Below are positions 30,243-38,439 of a stretch of DNA of 54,493 nt, piece after piece. Source of the stretch: Colidextribacter sp. OB.20 (GTDB lineage Bacteria; Bacillota; Clostridia; Oscillospirales; Oscillospiraceae); NCBI RefSeq assembly GCF_009911595.1, contig NZ_QWKG01000026.1:1-54493 (forward strand), given 5' to 3'. Below the pieces are notes generated by a model. The model saw only the letters and a program-made list of their open reading frames with translations. It was not told the origin of the DNA and did not search any database. Positions within the stretch are counted from its first letter, which is position 1; the number at the start of each line of letters is the position of its first letter. Both the position numbers and the translations under genes were made by a program.

Positions 30243-31724
30243 TTACCGCTTCATGTTCACCAGTTCCTCCAGCATGGAGTCGGTGACCGTGACAATTCTG
30301 GTGTTGGCCTGATAGCCGCGCTGGGTGGTAATCATCTCCGCGAACTCATAGGCCAGGTCGGTGCTGGAGGCCTCCAGGCCCTGGCTCTCCAGATGGCTCT
30401 CCTTCTCCACGGGAATCCGGTCGATGGCGGCGGCGGTATTGCCCTCACCCGCTTTCGGATCATCGGGGGCCAGCTTGTTGCCCAGATAGTCGCTGGGCAG
30501 CTCCAGACCCAGGGTGGAGACGGTCATATTGCCCGCGCCGGGCATACATTTGTAGTACGGGCCGCCCGTGTGGGTCACGCCGTTGGGGTTGTCGGCGCTG
30601 GCGACGGCGATATAGCCCAGAACCACCGTCTTGCCGTTGGCGGTGCCGGTGATGGAGCCGTCTGTGCCGATGGCCACCTCCCGCATCTGGCAGGGCATCA
30701 CGTTGGACACCGCGTCGGAGGCGGTATTCGCCGCAACCGCGATCCGGCTGCCTTTCTGAGCTATTATTTTTCCGTCCGCGTCCATCGTAGCTCTGGATGT
30801 GGTGGCCAGCTCCGGGTCTGCGTACTGGTTTAAGCCGGCCACCTCGGCGCTCAAAAACGGATAAACGGGGTCGCCCTCTTCCCAGAGATACCTTACTTCC
30901 GCCTTAGCTTTGTCGTCTGCGGGAGCATCAGGGGGAAGTATAGTCTCGTTTCCATTAGCATCTGTTTGAACATATATCTTGCCACCATTTGCCTCAGTAG
31001 GCGCAGCGGCCTTGAGGGGAACCCGCAGGGGAATCAGGTGGGTGCTGATGATGGTCTCGCTCTCAATATCAATACCCTGATCCTTTGCCTTCTGAATCTG
31101 CGCCTTTGTGGCCCCCTGGATATAGTAGGGGTTCTGCACCCGGCCGAAGCCGTAGACAATCTTGCCGTCTCCGTTACAGACATAGCCGTCCGGATCAATC
31201 CAGAAGTCGCCCACCCGGCTGAGCTCATAGTCCTTCAGCTGCTCGCCGCTGGTCACGCCGCCTGTCCAGCTAACGCTCTTAAGTGAGCCAATCTCTGGCT
31301 TCACAGGCTTTCCATCTTTTCCGTCATCTGCCGACCAGCCGCCATCAGGCTCGTCAGCATCAATCTCATCCTCTGTCATATAATACGTCTCCACTCTGGT
31401 CAGCTTGTCGCCCAGCATGAAGAAGCCGTCGCCGGCGATATAGCAGTCCAGGTCCTTGCCGGTGGGGGAGTAGGTGGAGGGGGCCATGTTCAGGTCGATG
31501 GTGCCCACCTGGCAGCCGTAGCCGACCTGGGAGGGGTTGTTACCGCCGCTGACCACGCCGCCGTTGGAGCCGGAGCGGTTGGTGCCATAGATGGACTCCT
31601 TGAAGGTCATGCGCTGGGCCTTATAGCCGTAGGTGTTGACGTTGGCTATATTGTTGCCGATCACGTTCAGCTTGCTCATATGGGAACGCAGGCCGCCGAT
31701 GGCGGCATACATTGCTCCTGTCAT
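30243..31724 (-). CDS. flgE: Flagellar hook protein FlgE
   Basis: A 493-residue axial protein. It has the N-terminal rod signature (KLNVIGNNIANVNTYGYKA), a hook-type central region starting DCYIAGDGFFMLGD, and the C-terminal helix SSTDLAYEFAEMITTQRGYQ. The middle third contains extra sequence (about 225-300) compared with short hook proteins. I choose ATG 31724 (MTGAMYAAIGG), as earlier in-frame codons overlap the stem-loop upstream; AAAGGA precedes it. It assembles the hook outside the cell. Confidence 0.92.
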   Translation of the reverse strand: MTGAMYAAIGGLRSHMSKLNVIGNNIANVNTYGYKAQRMTFKESIYGTNRSGSNGGVVSGGNNPSQVGYGCQVGTIDLNMAPSTYSPTGKDLDCYIAGDGFFMLGDKLTRVETYYMTEDEIDADEPDGGWSADDGKDGKPVKPEIGSLKSVSWTGGVTSGEQLKDYELSRVGDFWIDPDGYVCNGDGKIVYGFGRVQNPYYIQGATKAQIQKAKDQGIDIESETIISTHLIPLRVPLKAAAPTEANGGKIYVQTDANGNETILPPDAPADDKAKAEVRYLWEEGDPVYPFLSAEVAGLNQYADPELATTSRATMDADGKIIAQKGSRIAVAANTASDAVSNVMPCQMREVAIGTDGSITGTANGKTVVLGYIAVASADNPNGVTHTGGPYYKCMPGAGNMTVSTLGLELPSDYLGNKLAPDDPKAGEGNTAAAIDRIPVEKESHLESQGLEASSTDLAYEFAEMITTQRGYQANTRIVTVTDSMLEELVNMKR

Positions 31725-31752
31725 TGAATCAAATCCTTTCTGTGGGCGCTGC

Positions 31753-31780
31753 CGGTCCCCTGTCATTCGGGCAGGGGACC
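31753..31780 (-). other. Intra-operon stem-loop upstream of flgE
   Basis: GGTCCCCTG (31753-31761) and CAGGGGACC (31772-31780) form a perfect nine-pair stem between the TIGR02530-type gene and flgE. No U-run follows, so it is unlikely to be a terminator. A processing or mRNA-stabilising element is possible. Confidence 0.5.
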
Positions 31781-31808
31781 AAAGCATCCGTAAAGGTCCT
31801 GCTTTCTG

Positions 31809-32192
31809 TTATTTCAGCAGTACAGCGCCGTCAATATTGGTGAAGATGTTCTCTTCCATTTCCTCCTGAGACATGGTGGTAATCACCCGTCCGTGGGGGA
31901 CGTTGATGATGAAAGCCCGGGTCGCGTCGAAGGCCAGGATATTGGTGGCTCCCTTGGCCTGAGCCCGCTCTACCGAGTCGGCCAGCTGGCCCATCAGGGC
32001 GTCATCCACCTGAATCCCCCGCTCCGCCGCCCGGCTCTGGGCGTGCTTGGAGAAGGAGATGGCTGGCTCCGCGGACCTGATCTCCTGATTCAGCAGAGCG
32101 CCAAACTGCCCGGACGCCGGCCTGATCCGGCTGACCTGCTGGACGCGTTCCACCGGGGATACTCCCTGAACGGATTGAATGCGTTCTGCCAT
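31809..32192 (-). CDS. Flagellar operon protein, TIGR02530 type
   Basis: A 127-residue protein with the segment SFSKHAQSRAAERGIQVDD and AFIINVPHGRVITTM, characteristic of the conserved small protein encoded between flgD and flgE in Bacillus and Clostridium. It is cytoplasmic and without signal peptide. Its role is not established, although the constant location suggests hook assembly. AGAGGGA precedes the ATG. Confidence 0.85.
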   Translation of the reverse strand: MAERIQSVQGVSPVERVQQVSRIRPASGQFGALLNQEIRSAEPAISFSKHAQSRAAERGIQVDDALMGQLADSVERAQAKGATNILAFDATRAFIINVPHGRVITTMSQEEMEENIFTNIDGAVLLK

Positions 32193-32262
32193 GGTGCTTC
32201 CCTCTTTCCTTGCGGACCTCCTGCCCGCTTATTCCGGCCGGATTCCCTTCCGGCCCTCCGGT

Positions 32263-32862
32263 TCAGACACCCTCTGTGCCGTTTTCGGTGTCTTCCTCCG
32301 TGTTTCCGGTGTCCTCTCCACCGTCCTCACCGTCCTCCACAGGCGGTGTCTCAGGCTTGGGCAGGGTGCCAACGGCCATGATCTGGCTGAGGTAGTAGGC
32401 CTTGCCCTTGATATAGATGACCTGCTGTCCGTCGTAGGTGCCCGCGGCCTCTACTTCGCCCACAATCTCCTCCAGCTTTCCGGTGTCCTCGTTGTAGACA
32501 CCCACGGTGACGGTCTTGCCCACCAGGGAGGAGGAATAGCTGAGGATGTTGGCCGTGGTCAGGTCCTTCATCTGGGACACCATATCGTTCATCGCCTGCA
32601 TGGAGGTCATCTGGACGAGCTGATTCATCATGTCGCTGGTGTCCGCCTGGTTGTCGATGGTCTGGTTCTGGAACTGGGCGATCATCAGGCCGAGCATGTC
32701 GGTGAAGTCCAGAGTGGTCTTGTCCTTGTACTTTTTGTCGTACTCCTTCTGAGCCTCCGTGCGGTTGATGGTGGGGTCGAACTCTGTGCCCGTCTTGCCG
32801 GCTGCCGCCTGCTGATAGCGGTTCATGATGTCCATTCCGGTGCTGATTGCGGAATCTGCCAT
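32263..32862 (-). CDS. flgD: Hook-capping protein FlgD
   Basis: A 199-residue scaffolding protein. The FlgD core is evident: DFTDMLGLMIAQFQNQ, then the DMMNQLVQMTSMQAMN helix and LVGKTVTVGVYNEDTG. The C-terminus ends in an acidic tail (EDGEDGGEDTGNTEED). It caps the growing hook and is discarded on completion. GAGGTGA precedes the ATG. It lies between fliK and the TIGR02530-type gene. Confidence 0.9.
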   Translation of the reverse strand: MADSAISTGMDIMNRYQQAAAGKTGTEFDPTINRTEAQKEYDKKYKDKTTLDFTDMLGLMIAQFQNQTIDNQADTSDMMNQLVQMTSMQAMNDMVSQMKDLTTANILSYSSSLVGKTVTVGVYNEDTGKLEEIVGEVEAAGTYDGQQVIYIKGKAYYLSQIMAVGTLPKPETPPVEDGEDGGEDTGNTEEDTENGTEGV

Positions 32863-32884
32863 ATGATTTCACCTCTGATTCATT

Positions 32885-34093
32885 TTAGTCTTGGTCAGAG
32901 CCAAACAGTCCCAAACGCAGGCGCTGGACAAAGTCCTGGCTGTCGCTGTGCTGCTCCTGGCGCTGCTGCTGCCGCTGCTGACGGTTGTGCCCGTCGGGGT
33001 TGGTCTGCTCCTGCTGGGCCTGCTGGCTGTCCTCATTGCGCTGGACCTCCACCCGGACCTCGCTGTTCTGACTGTAGCCCTGGAGGGCTGCGTTCAGGCC
33101 GTCGGCGTGCTGGCTGAGCAGGCTGGCTGCCTTGGCGTTAGCCGCATGGAGCACCACCTGTAAGGTGCCGTCGCTGGCCTGAGTCAGCTTGATGGTCAGG
33201 CTGCCCAGATTTTCGGGGCTGAGCTTGATCTCGATCTGCCGCAGGTCCTGCTGGGCCGCGTAGCGGATGGCGTCGGCCAGCCGGTCGTCCATGTCGGGCC
33301 GCTGGGTGTCCAACTGGAAGTTCTCGCCCACCTTCACGGGGGCTGCCTTCACGTCCTTGAACAGGGGCTCCCTGGCAGTCATGACCTGGGCGTCCACGTC
33401 CGCATCGGCTTCTTCCTCCTGGTCGCCGGCCTGCTCCGTCACAGCGGCGCTGACCACGATCTCGATCTCGGGCTGCGTCTCCGTGTTCTGGAGCTTCACC
33501 TCCAGGCTTTGCAGGATGTCTCCGACGGATCTGGGATCACCGGCCTTCGCCAGAAGCTGCTCCAAAGCGCTGGTCAGCTCCTCAGAGGGCTCGACTACCC
33601 ACTCGCCTTCCACCAAGAGGGCGGACAGGTCCCGGCTCGCGCCTGTGAGCTTGTCACTCAGCAGGGCTCCGGCCACCGCAGGATTCTCCGCGCCGTTCTC
33701 TCCCATGGAGACAGCCATCCACACCGTTCCATCCGGCTGGACTGGTGAGAGCACCGCGTAGCCCGCGGCCACCATGGCGGCCTCCTGGGCGGTAAGATTT
33801 ATCTTCTTTGTGATGGTGCCGTCCTGATTTTTGGTCTCTGTGACCTTTCTGGGCTGCTCCGTCTGCTGGACCGCCTCCGTCTTTTCAGGCTTCTCGGTCT
33901 GCTGAGCGCCCTCCTCCTTCTTCACCGCTTCCGGCTTCTGGTCCTTGGTCGCCTTGTCCATCAGGTCCTTGAAGCTCTCCCCCTTCTCGGTCTTGGGGGT
34001 CTCGGTGTTCTGGCCTGTCTGAGGCAGCGTCGTCGCCATATTGGCGGCCATCTGCTGCATCTGCTCCAGCATCCATTTGTCATTCACATTCAT
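32885..34093 (-). CDS. fliK: Hook-length control protein FliK
   Basis: A 402-residue protein with a long, low-complexity, Glu/Gln/Lys-rich N-terminal region and a C-terminal Flg_hook domain (about 270-370) with IEIKLSPENLGSLTIKL and a Gln-rich end (QQRQQQRQEQ). It measures hook length and triggers the FlhB switch. I start at ATG 34093, 11 bases after GGGAGG; the in-frame GTG four codons earlier overlaps the ribosome site. Confidence 0.88.
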   Translation of the reverse strand: MNVNDKWMLEQMQQMAANMATTLPQTGQNTETPKTEKGESFKDLMDKATKDQKPEAVKKEEGAQQTEKPEKTEAVQQTEQPRKVTETKNQDGTITKKINLTAQEAAMVAAGYAVLSPVQPDGTVWMAVSMGENGAENPAVAGALLSDKLTGASRDLSALLVEGEWVVEPSEELTSALEQLLAKAGDPRSVGDILQSLEVKLQNTETQPEIEIVVSAAVTEQAGDQEEEADADVDAQVMTAREPLFKDVKAAPVKVGENFQLDTQRPDMDDRLADAIRYAAQQDLRQIEIKLSPENLGSLTIKLTQASDGTLQVVLHAANAKAASLLSQHADGLNAALQGYSQNSEVRVEVQRNEDSQQAQQEQTNPDGHNRQQRQQQRQEQHSDSQDFVQRLRLGLFGSDQD

Positions 34094-34101
34094 TTCTCGT
34101 T

Positions 34102-34593
34102 TCACCTCCCTTCAATGTCGTCCTGGTCGCTGGGCGCGCGCTGTTCTGTGACCTCCAACCGCTTATCCTCGGCCCGCTCGTCCTGAACGCTGTCCACCTG
34201 CCGGAGCATGGACATGCCGCTCAGGCAGAACATCAAGGCCTGAAGCTCCGGCAGATCGGTAATCTCCGCCCTGCCGTCCAATTTTTCCCGGAGCTCCTGA
34301 AAGCGCTCTGACTCCTGGAGGGACGGTCCCGCCCGTGTCAGTGCCTCGACCGCCACCCTCTCCGGGTCGGCCAGCCGGTCCTCCTTCGGGGCGGTCATGG
34401 CGTCGATGACGGCCAGCAGGGCGTCCTCAGCGGCGTGTTCCTCCTGTTCCTCCCGGTGCCGCCGGACCTTGTTCAGATAGTCCATGAAAAGCATGTTGGG
34501 GTTCCAGCCGGTCTGCTCCTCGATGCTCTGCCGGGGAGCGGGCATCTGCCCATACCGTGCGCTGATGTCACAGAACGAAAGTGGTGTGCTCAC
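34102..34593 (-). CDS. Unrecognised protein in the motE/ylxF position
   Basis: A 163-residue soluble protein beginning with GTG 34593, eight bases after AAGGAGG. It has no transmembrane segment and no extended coiled coil, and ends with a highly charged tail. The N-terminus has SFCDISARYGQMPAPRQS, which I do not recognise. In related operons the slot between fliJ and fliK usually holds the membrane-anchored coiled-coil protein MotE/YlxF, and this protein does not resemble it. It may be a lineage-specific assembly factor or an early FliK-associated protein. No function is assigned. Confidence 0.7.
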   Translation of the reverse strand: MSTPLSFCDISARYGQMPAPRQSIEEQTGWNPNMLFMDYLNKVRRHREEQEEHAAEDALLAVIDAMTAPKEDRLADPERVAVEALTRAGPSLQESERFQELREKLDGRAEITDLPELQALMFCLSGMSMLRQVDSVQDERAEDKRLEVTEQRAPSDQDDIEGR

Positions 34594-34657
34594 TGCAATC
34601 ACCTCCTTCCCTGTGACCTTTATATAGAGAAACACTTAATGAAGTGTAACTCCCCTT

Positions 34658-35110
34658 TTAGATGCCCATGGCCGCCATGGCCCGGGCGGTGGAGACGAAC
34701 TCCTCAATGCGCTGTTCCTCTTCCTTCTGCTCCGCCTTGCGGTAGTCCTCCAGCTTGTGCTCCTTCAGCTTCTCGATGGTGGCAGTCTCCTTCCGGGCCT
34801 CCAGCACCTGGGAGCGCTTCTGCTCCTCTCTGCGGCGCAGGGTCTCCAGCTTCCGGCGCTCCCCCGCAATCTCCCGCTCCAGCGCCCGGAGGTACTGCTC
34901 ATAGTTCAGGGCCTCCAGAACGGTGATACCCTCCAGCTTGCACTGGGAGAACTCCTCGTCCACCTGCCGGTGCTCCTTCTCCAGGCCCTCCACCACCGCC
35001 TCCTGAGCCCGAACCTGGGCCAGAATAGCGCCGTGCTCCGCCCGGAGCGCATCCAGGGCCTGCTGCTTATAGTCCAAAACCGTCTCCAGTGAGAAGCGGA
35101 ATTTCTTCAT
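34658..35110 (-). CDS. fliJ: Flagellar export chaperone FliJ
   Basis: A 150-residue protein, almost entirely coiled coil, starting MKKFRFSLETVLDYKQQALD as FliJ proteins do. FliJ sits in the FliI hexamer and links it to FlhA. The ribosome site is AAAGGAG. It follows fliI with an 89-base gap that contains a degraded palindromic repeat. Confidence 0.88.
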   Translation of the reverse strand: MKKFRFSLETVLDYKQQALDALRAEHGAILAQVRAQEAVVEGLEKEHRQVDEEFSQCKLEGITVLEALNYEQYLRALEREIAGERRKLETLRRREEQKRSQVLEARKETATIEKLKEHKLEDYRKAEQKEEEQRIEEFVSTARAMAAMGI

Positions 35111-35146
35111 TCGCTGTCTAACTCCTTTGCGGGGATTTTATCTCTT

Positions 35147-35175
35147 GCAGAGGCGGCCACAGACCGCTCCTGCGG
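35147..35175. repeat. Degraded palindromic repeat between fliI and fliJ
   Basis: GAGGCGGCCACAGACCGCTC is clearly related to GGGCGGCCACAGGCCGCCCC at 10232-10251, with a few mismatches. It is a single decayed unit of the GTAGGGGCG family inside the operon. Confidence 0.55.
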
Positions 35176-35199
35176 ATTTTCTCTTTCAAACGAATCACG

Positions 35200-36501
35200 C
35201 TATCGAAGGATGCGTCCCATCTCCGCCAGGCTCTCCTCATAACCGAATGCCTCGTCCACGCCCTGCATCAGGAACTGGTTGATGGCATCGATTTTGCCCA
35301 GTGCGTGGTCCAGCTTGGGGTTGGTTCCCGCCTTGTAGGCGCCGATAGACACCAGGTCGGCGTTTTTCTCATAGACTCCCATAATATCCCGCAGCTTTCC
35401 GGCCAGCTGCCGGTGCTCCGGAGAGACGATCTCCACCATCAGTCGGGAGATGCTGGCCCCCACGTCGATGGCAGGGAAGTGGTTGGAGTTTGCCAGAGCC
35501 CGGGACAGAACGATGTGACCGTCCAGAATGCCCCGGACCGTGTCCGCGATGGGCTCGTTGGTATCGTCGCCCTCCACCAGCACGGTGTAGACCCCGGTGA
35601 TGGAACCCTTCTCGAAGTTGCCGCTGCGCTCCAGCAGCTTGGGCATCTCGGCGTACATAGAGGGGGTGTATCCTCTTGCCACCGGCGGCTCCCCGATGGC
35701 CAGACCGATCTCCCGCTGCGCCATGGCGAATCGGGTGAGGGAGTCCATCATCAGCAGGACGTCGTAGCCCTGGCCGGCGAAGTACTCCGCGATGCTGGTA
35801 GCCACGCTGGGGCACTTCATCCGCAGCATGGCGGGCTGGTCGCTGGTGGCGACCACCAGCACGGAGCGGCGCATGCCCTCCTCCCCCAGGTCCTTCTGCA
35901 TGAACTCCAGCACCTCGCGGCCACGCTCGCCCACCAGAGCGATGACGTTGATGTCCGCCTTCACGTTCTTGGCGATCATGCCCATGAGGGTGGACTTGCC
36001 CACGCCGGAGCCGGCAAAGATGCCGATACGCTGTCCCTTGCCGATGGTCAGCAGGCCGTCGATGGCCTTGACGCCGAACTCCATCCGCTCCCGGATGGGG
36101 GGGCGGGACATCGGGTTAATATATGCGCTGTCCACAGAGAAGGTGTCGGCCCGCTGAAAGGGCTCCAGCCCGTCGATGGGCTGGCCCAGGGCGTTGATCA
36201 CCCGGCCCCGCAGAAAGGGTCCCACCGGAAGGGTGAGCCGCTTGCCGGTATTGCGGACAAAGTTGCCCGCGGAAATCCCGCTCATGTTGGCGTAGGGCAT
36301 GAGAAGGATATGGTCGTTTTTGAAGCCCACCACCTCGGCGGGGATCTGGCCGCCCGACTCGTTGGAGTAGATGCGGCAGATATCGCCGATGGCGGCCCGG
36401 CCGCCGGAGGCCTCGATGGACATGCCCACGATATTCTCGATTTTTCCCGTCCGTCCCACCGTCTCGGCGGAGCGGACGGCGGGAATCAGCTCTCGAAACA
36501 C
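35200..36501 (-). CDS. fliI: Flagellum-specific ATPase FliI
   Basis: A 433-residue F1-type ATPase. Walker A is AGSGVGKST (164-172), Walker B lies in DVLLMMDSLTRFA, and the family segment EIGLAIGEPPVARGYTPS is present. It delivers export substrates to the gate with FliH and FliJ. The start is GTG 36501, ten bases after GAGGAG. Length and motifs are standard. Confidence 0.95.
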   Translation of the reverse strand: MFRELIPAVRSAETVGRTGKIENIVGMSIEASGGRAAIGDICRIYSNESGGQIPAEVVGFKNDHILLMPYANMSGISAGNFVRNTGKRLTLPVGPFLRGRVINALGQPIDGLEPFQRADTFSVDSAYINPMSRPPIRERMEFGVKAIDGLLTIGKGQRIGIFAGSGVGKSTLMGMIAKNVKADINVIALVGERGREVLEFMQKDLGEEGMRRSVLVVATSDQPAMLRMKCPSVATSIAEYFAGQGYDVLLMMDSLTRFAMAQREIGLAIGEPPVARGYTPSMYAEMPKLLERSGNFEKGSITGVYTVLVEGDDTNEPIADTVRGILDGHIVLSRALANSNHFPAIDVGASISRLMVEIVSPEHRQLAGKLRDIMGVYEKNADLVSIGAYKAGTNPKLDHALGKIDAINQFLMQGVDEAFGYEESLAEMGRILR

Positions 36502-36521
36502 GTCCTGGTCTCTCCTCTACG

Positions 36522-37430
36522 TCATTGGATCCACTGGGAACCCATCTGGTCCCGAAGCACATCCCGGATGTTGGACATCTGAGTGGACACGCTGGCGTCC
36601 ACAATCTCCTCCGGGGTCTCCACAATGCAGGTGCCGCCTTCGTCGTCCCCCATAGGGACCACCTTGATGTGCTGACTCAGCGCCCCGAGGGTGCTGGTAA
36701 GCGCCGGGGAAATCTGAGCGAGCTGGCGGGTGTCGCAGCCGGAAATGTAAATATGTACCCACTCCTGCCGCTTCATCCGCTCGGTGGCGGTCTGAATCAT
36801 GCGGACAATGACCTCGCTGCTGCTCTTCAGGCTGACTCGGACAATCTTCTCCGCAATGGACAGACACAGCTCAAGCAGCTCGTCCTGGGTCTGGAGGATT
36901 ACCTCCTCCCGGGCCAGAGAGGCCTTTTCCAAAAATTTCCGGACATCCTTCTCCAGCCGGGCGGCGGTGGCCTCCCGGTCACGGACCGCGTCGTCCATAG
37001 CCTTGGCGATGCCCTGGGCATAGCCGTCCCGATAGCCCTCATCCCGGGCGCCCGCCCGGATTTCCTCCTGCTCGGTCTCGGCCTGTCTCCGGGCCTGCTC
37101 CAGCAGCTGCTGGGCCTCCTCACGGGCCTGATTTAAAATCAGCTCGGCCTGGAGCTGGGCGTAGTGGACCGGAGTCTCGGCGGGTCCTTTGGCCCGCTCC
37201 TCCCGCTCCGCCTGTTGAACCTCCGGCTCTGGCTCGGCTTCCGCCTGGGTGCCCTCATCGCCGGTGTCCGGGTTCAGCTCCTCCTCGGCCGGGGCGGCCG
37301 CTTCCTCCTCCTCATCCAGAGAGGGGGGAACAAAGGTCTGTATTCCCTCCTCAAAGTCCGTTTCACTCACGCCGGGCAGAACATAGTTCTCCGCCCGGGG
37401 CTCAAGGAAGCCTTTCAGGATGTTACGCAA
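36522..37430 (-). CDS. fliH: Flagellar assembly protein FliH
   Basis: A 302-residue protein. The N-terminal half is acidic and low-complexity (EEEEAAAPAEEELN), the centre is a long Ala/Gln/Glu coiled coil (about 105-180) with a GYRDGYAQGIAKAM helix, and the C-terminal domain resembles the stator-stalk fold. It regulates FliI. The likely start is TTG 37430, overlapping the fliG stop by eight bases and preceded by AAGGA. This is one of four consecutive genes with non-ATG starts. Confidence 0.85.
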   Translation of the reverse strand: MRNILKGFLEPRAENYVLPGVSETDFEEGIQTFVPPSLDEEEEAAAPAEEELNPDTGDEGTQAEAEPEPEVQQAEREERAKGPAETPVHYAQLQAELILNQAREEAQQLLEQARRQAETEQEEIRAGARDEGYRDGYAQGIAKAMDDAVRDREATAARLEKDVRKFLEKASLAREEVILQTQDELLELCLSIAEKIVRVSLKSSSEVIVRMIQTATERMKRQEWVHIYISGCDTRQLAQISPALTSTLGALSQHIKVVPMGDDEGGTCIVETPEEIVDASVSTQMSNIRDVLRDQMGSQWIQ

Positions 37431-38439
37431 TGATATCGTCCTTTCCGCCCTTCATAATGATGATCTCGTTTCTCTCCTCCAAATCCCGGATGACACCCAC
37501 AATACGCTGCTGGGCGTCCTCCACATCCTTCATGCGGACATTGGTGGTGACCTCCAAATCGTCCCGGATGCTTTCCGCCATACGGGCGGACATGTTGACA
37601 AACAGCTTGTTGGCCACCTCGGAGTTGGCCGTCTTGAGGGCCAGCACCAGGTCCCTGGGATCGCAGTCACGGACGAAGCGCTGCACCGAGCGGTCATCCA
37701 TGGTGATAATATCCTCGAAGACGAACATCCGCTTGCGGATCTCGTCGGCCAGGTCGGCGTTTTTGGCGGACAGGCCGTCGAAGATGGACTTCTCGCTGGA
37801 GCGGTCCAGATTGTTCATGATGTCGGCCACGTAGTCGATGCCGCCCACCTTGACGTTGGACTGGGTGATAATGCTGGAGAACTTGCGCTCCATCTCCGCC
37901 TCGATGGTATGGATGGCGGCTGGGGAGGCGCTCTCCATAGTGGCGATGGCCTCCACCACCTTGATCTGGCGGTGGGGCTCCAGCTGCTCGATGACGCCGG
38001 CGGCCTTGTCCGGGTCCACATAGCTGAGGACCAGGGCCATGGTCTGGGGGCGCTCGTTCTGCAGGGCGGAGTACAAGCTCTTCACGTCCGCCTTGTCCAG
38101 GAAGGCGAACTCCCGGTTCTTCAGGGACTTGGTCACCTTCTCCAGCAGGGCCAGAGCCGTCTGGTTGCCGAAGGCCTTCTCCAGCACCGACCGGGCGTAC
38201 TCCAGGCCGCCCTCGGTGACCGCCTTGCTGGTCAGGCAGCTCTGGTAAAACTCAGTGAGGACCTCCTCAGTCTGCTCGGAGTTGAGCATACCCAGGCGGG
38301 CCACCTCCAGGGTGAGGGCCTCCACGTCCTCCGGTTCCATGAACTGGTACAGGGCGGAGGCCTTGTCGGCGCCCAGGGATACGATGACCGCCGCCGCCTT
38401 CTGGGGATAGCTCAGTTCGATTTTCAGCGCGTCAGCCAC
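37423..38439 (-). CDS. fliG: Flagellar motor switch protein FliG
   Basis: A 338-residue rotor protein with three FliG domains. The middle domain motif reads ERPQ (in NERPQTMALVLSYV) instead of the common EHPQ. The C-terminal torque domain includes DIITMDDRSVQRFVRDCD with its charged residues intact. It starts with GTG 38439, overlapping fliF by eight bases after GGGAGGA. It transmits stator force to the MS ring. Confidence 0.95.
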   Translation of the reverse strand: MADALKIELSYPQKAAAVIVSLGADKASALYQFMEPEDVEALTLEVARLGMLNSEQTEEVLTEFYQSCLTSKAVTEGGLEYARSVLEKAFGNQTALALLEKVTKSLKNREFAFLDKADVKSLYSALQNERPQTMALVLSYVDPDKAAGVIEQLEPHRQIKVVEAIATMESASPAAIHTIEAEMERKFSSIITQSNVKVGGIDYVADIMNNLDRSSEKSIFDGLSAKNADLADEIRKRMFVFEDIITMDDRSVQRFVRDCDPRDLVLALKTANSEVANKLFVNMSARMAESIRDDLEVTTNVRMKDVEDAQQRIVGVIRDLEERNEIIIMKGGKDDIIA

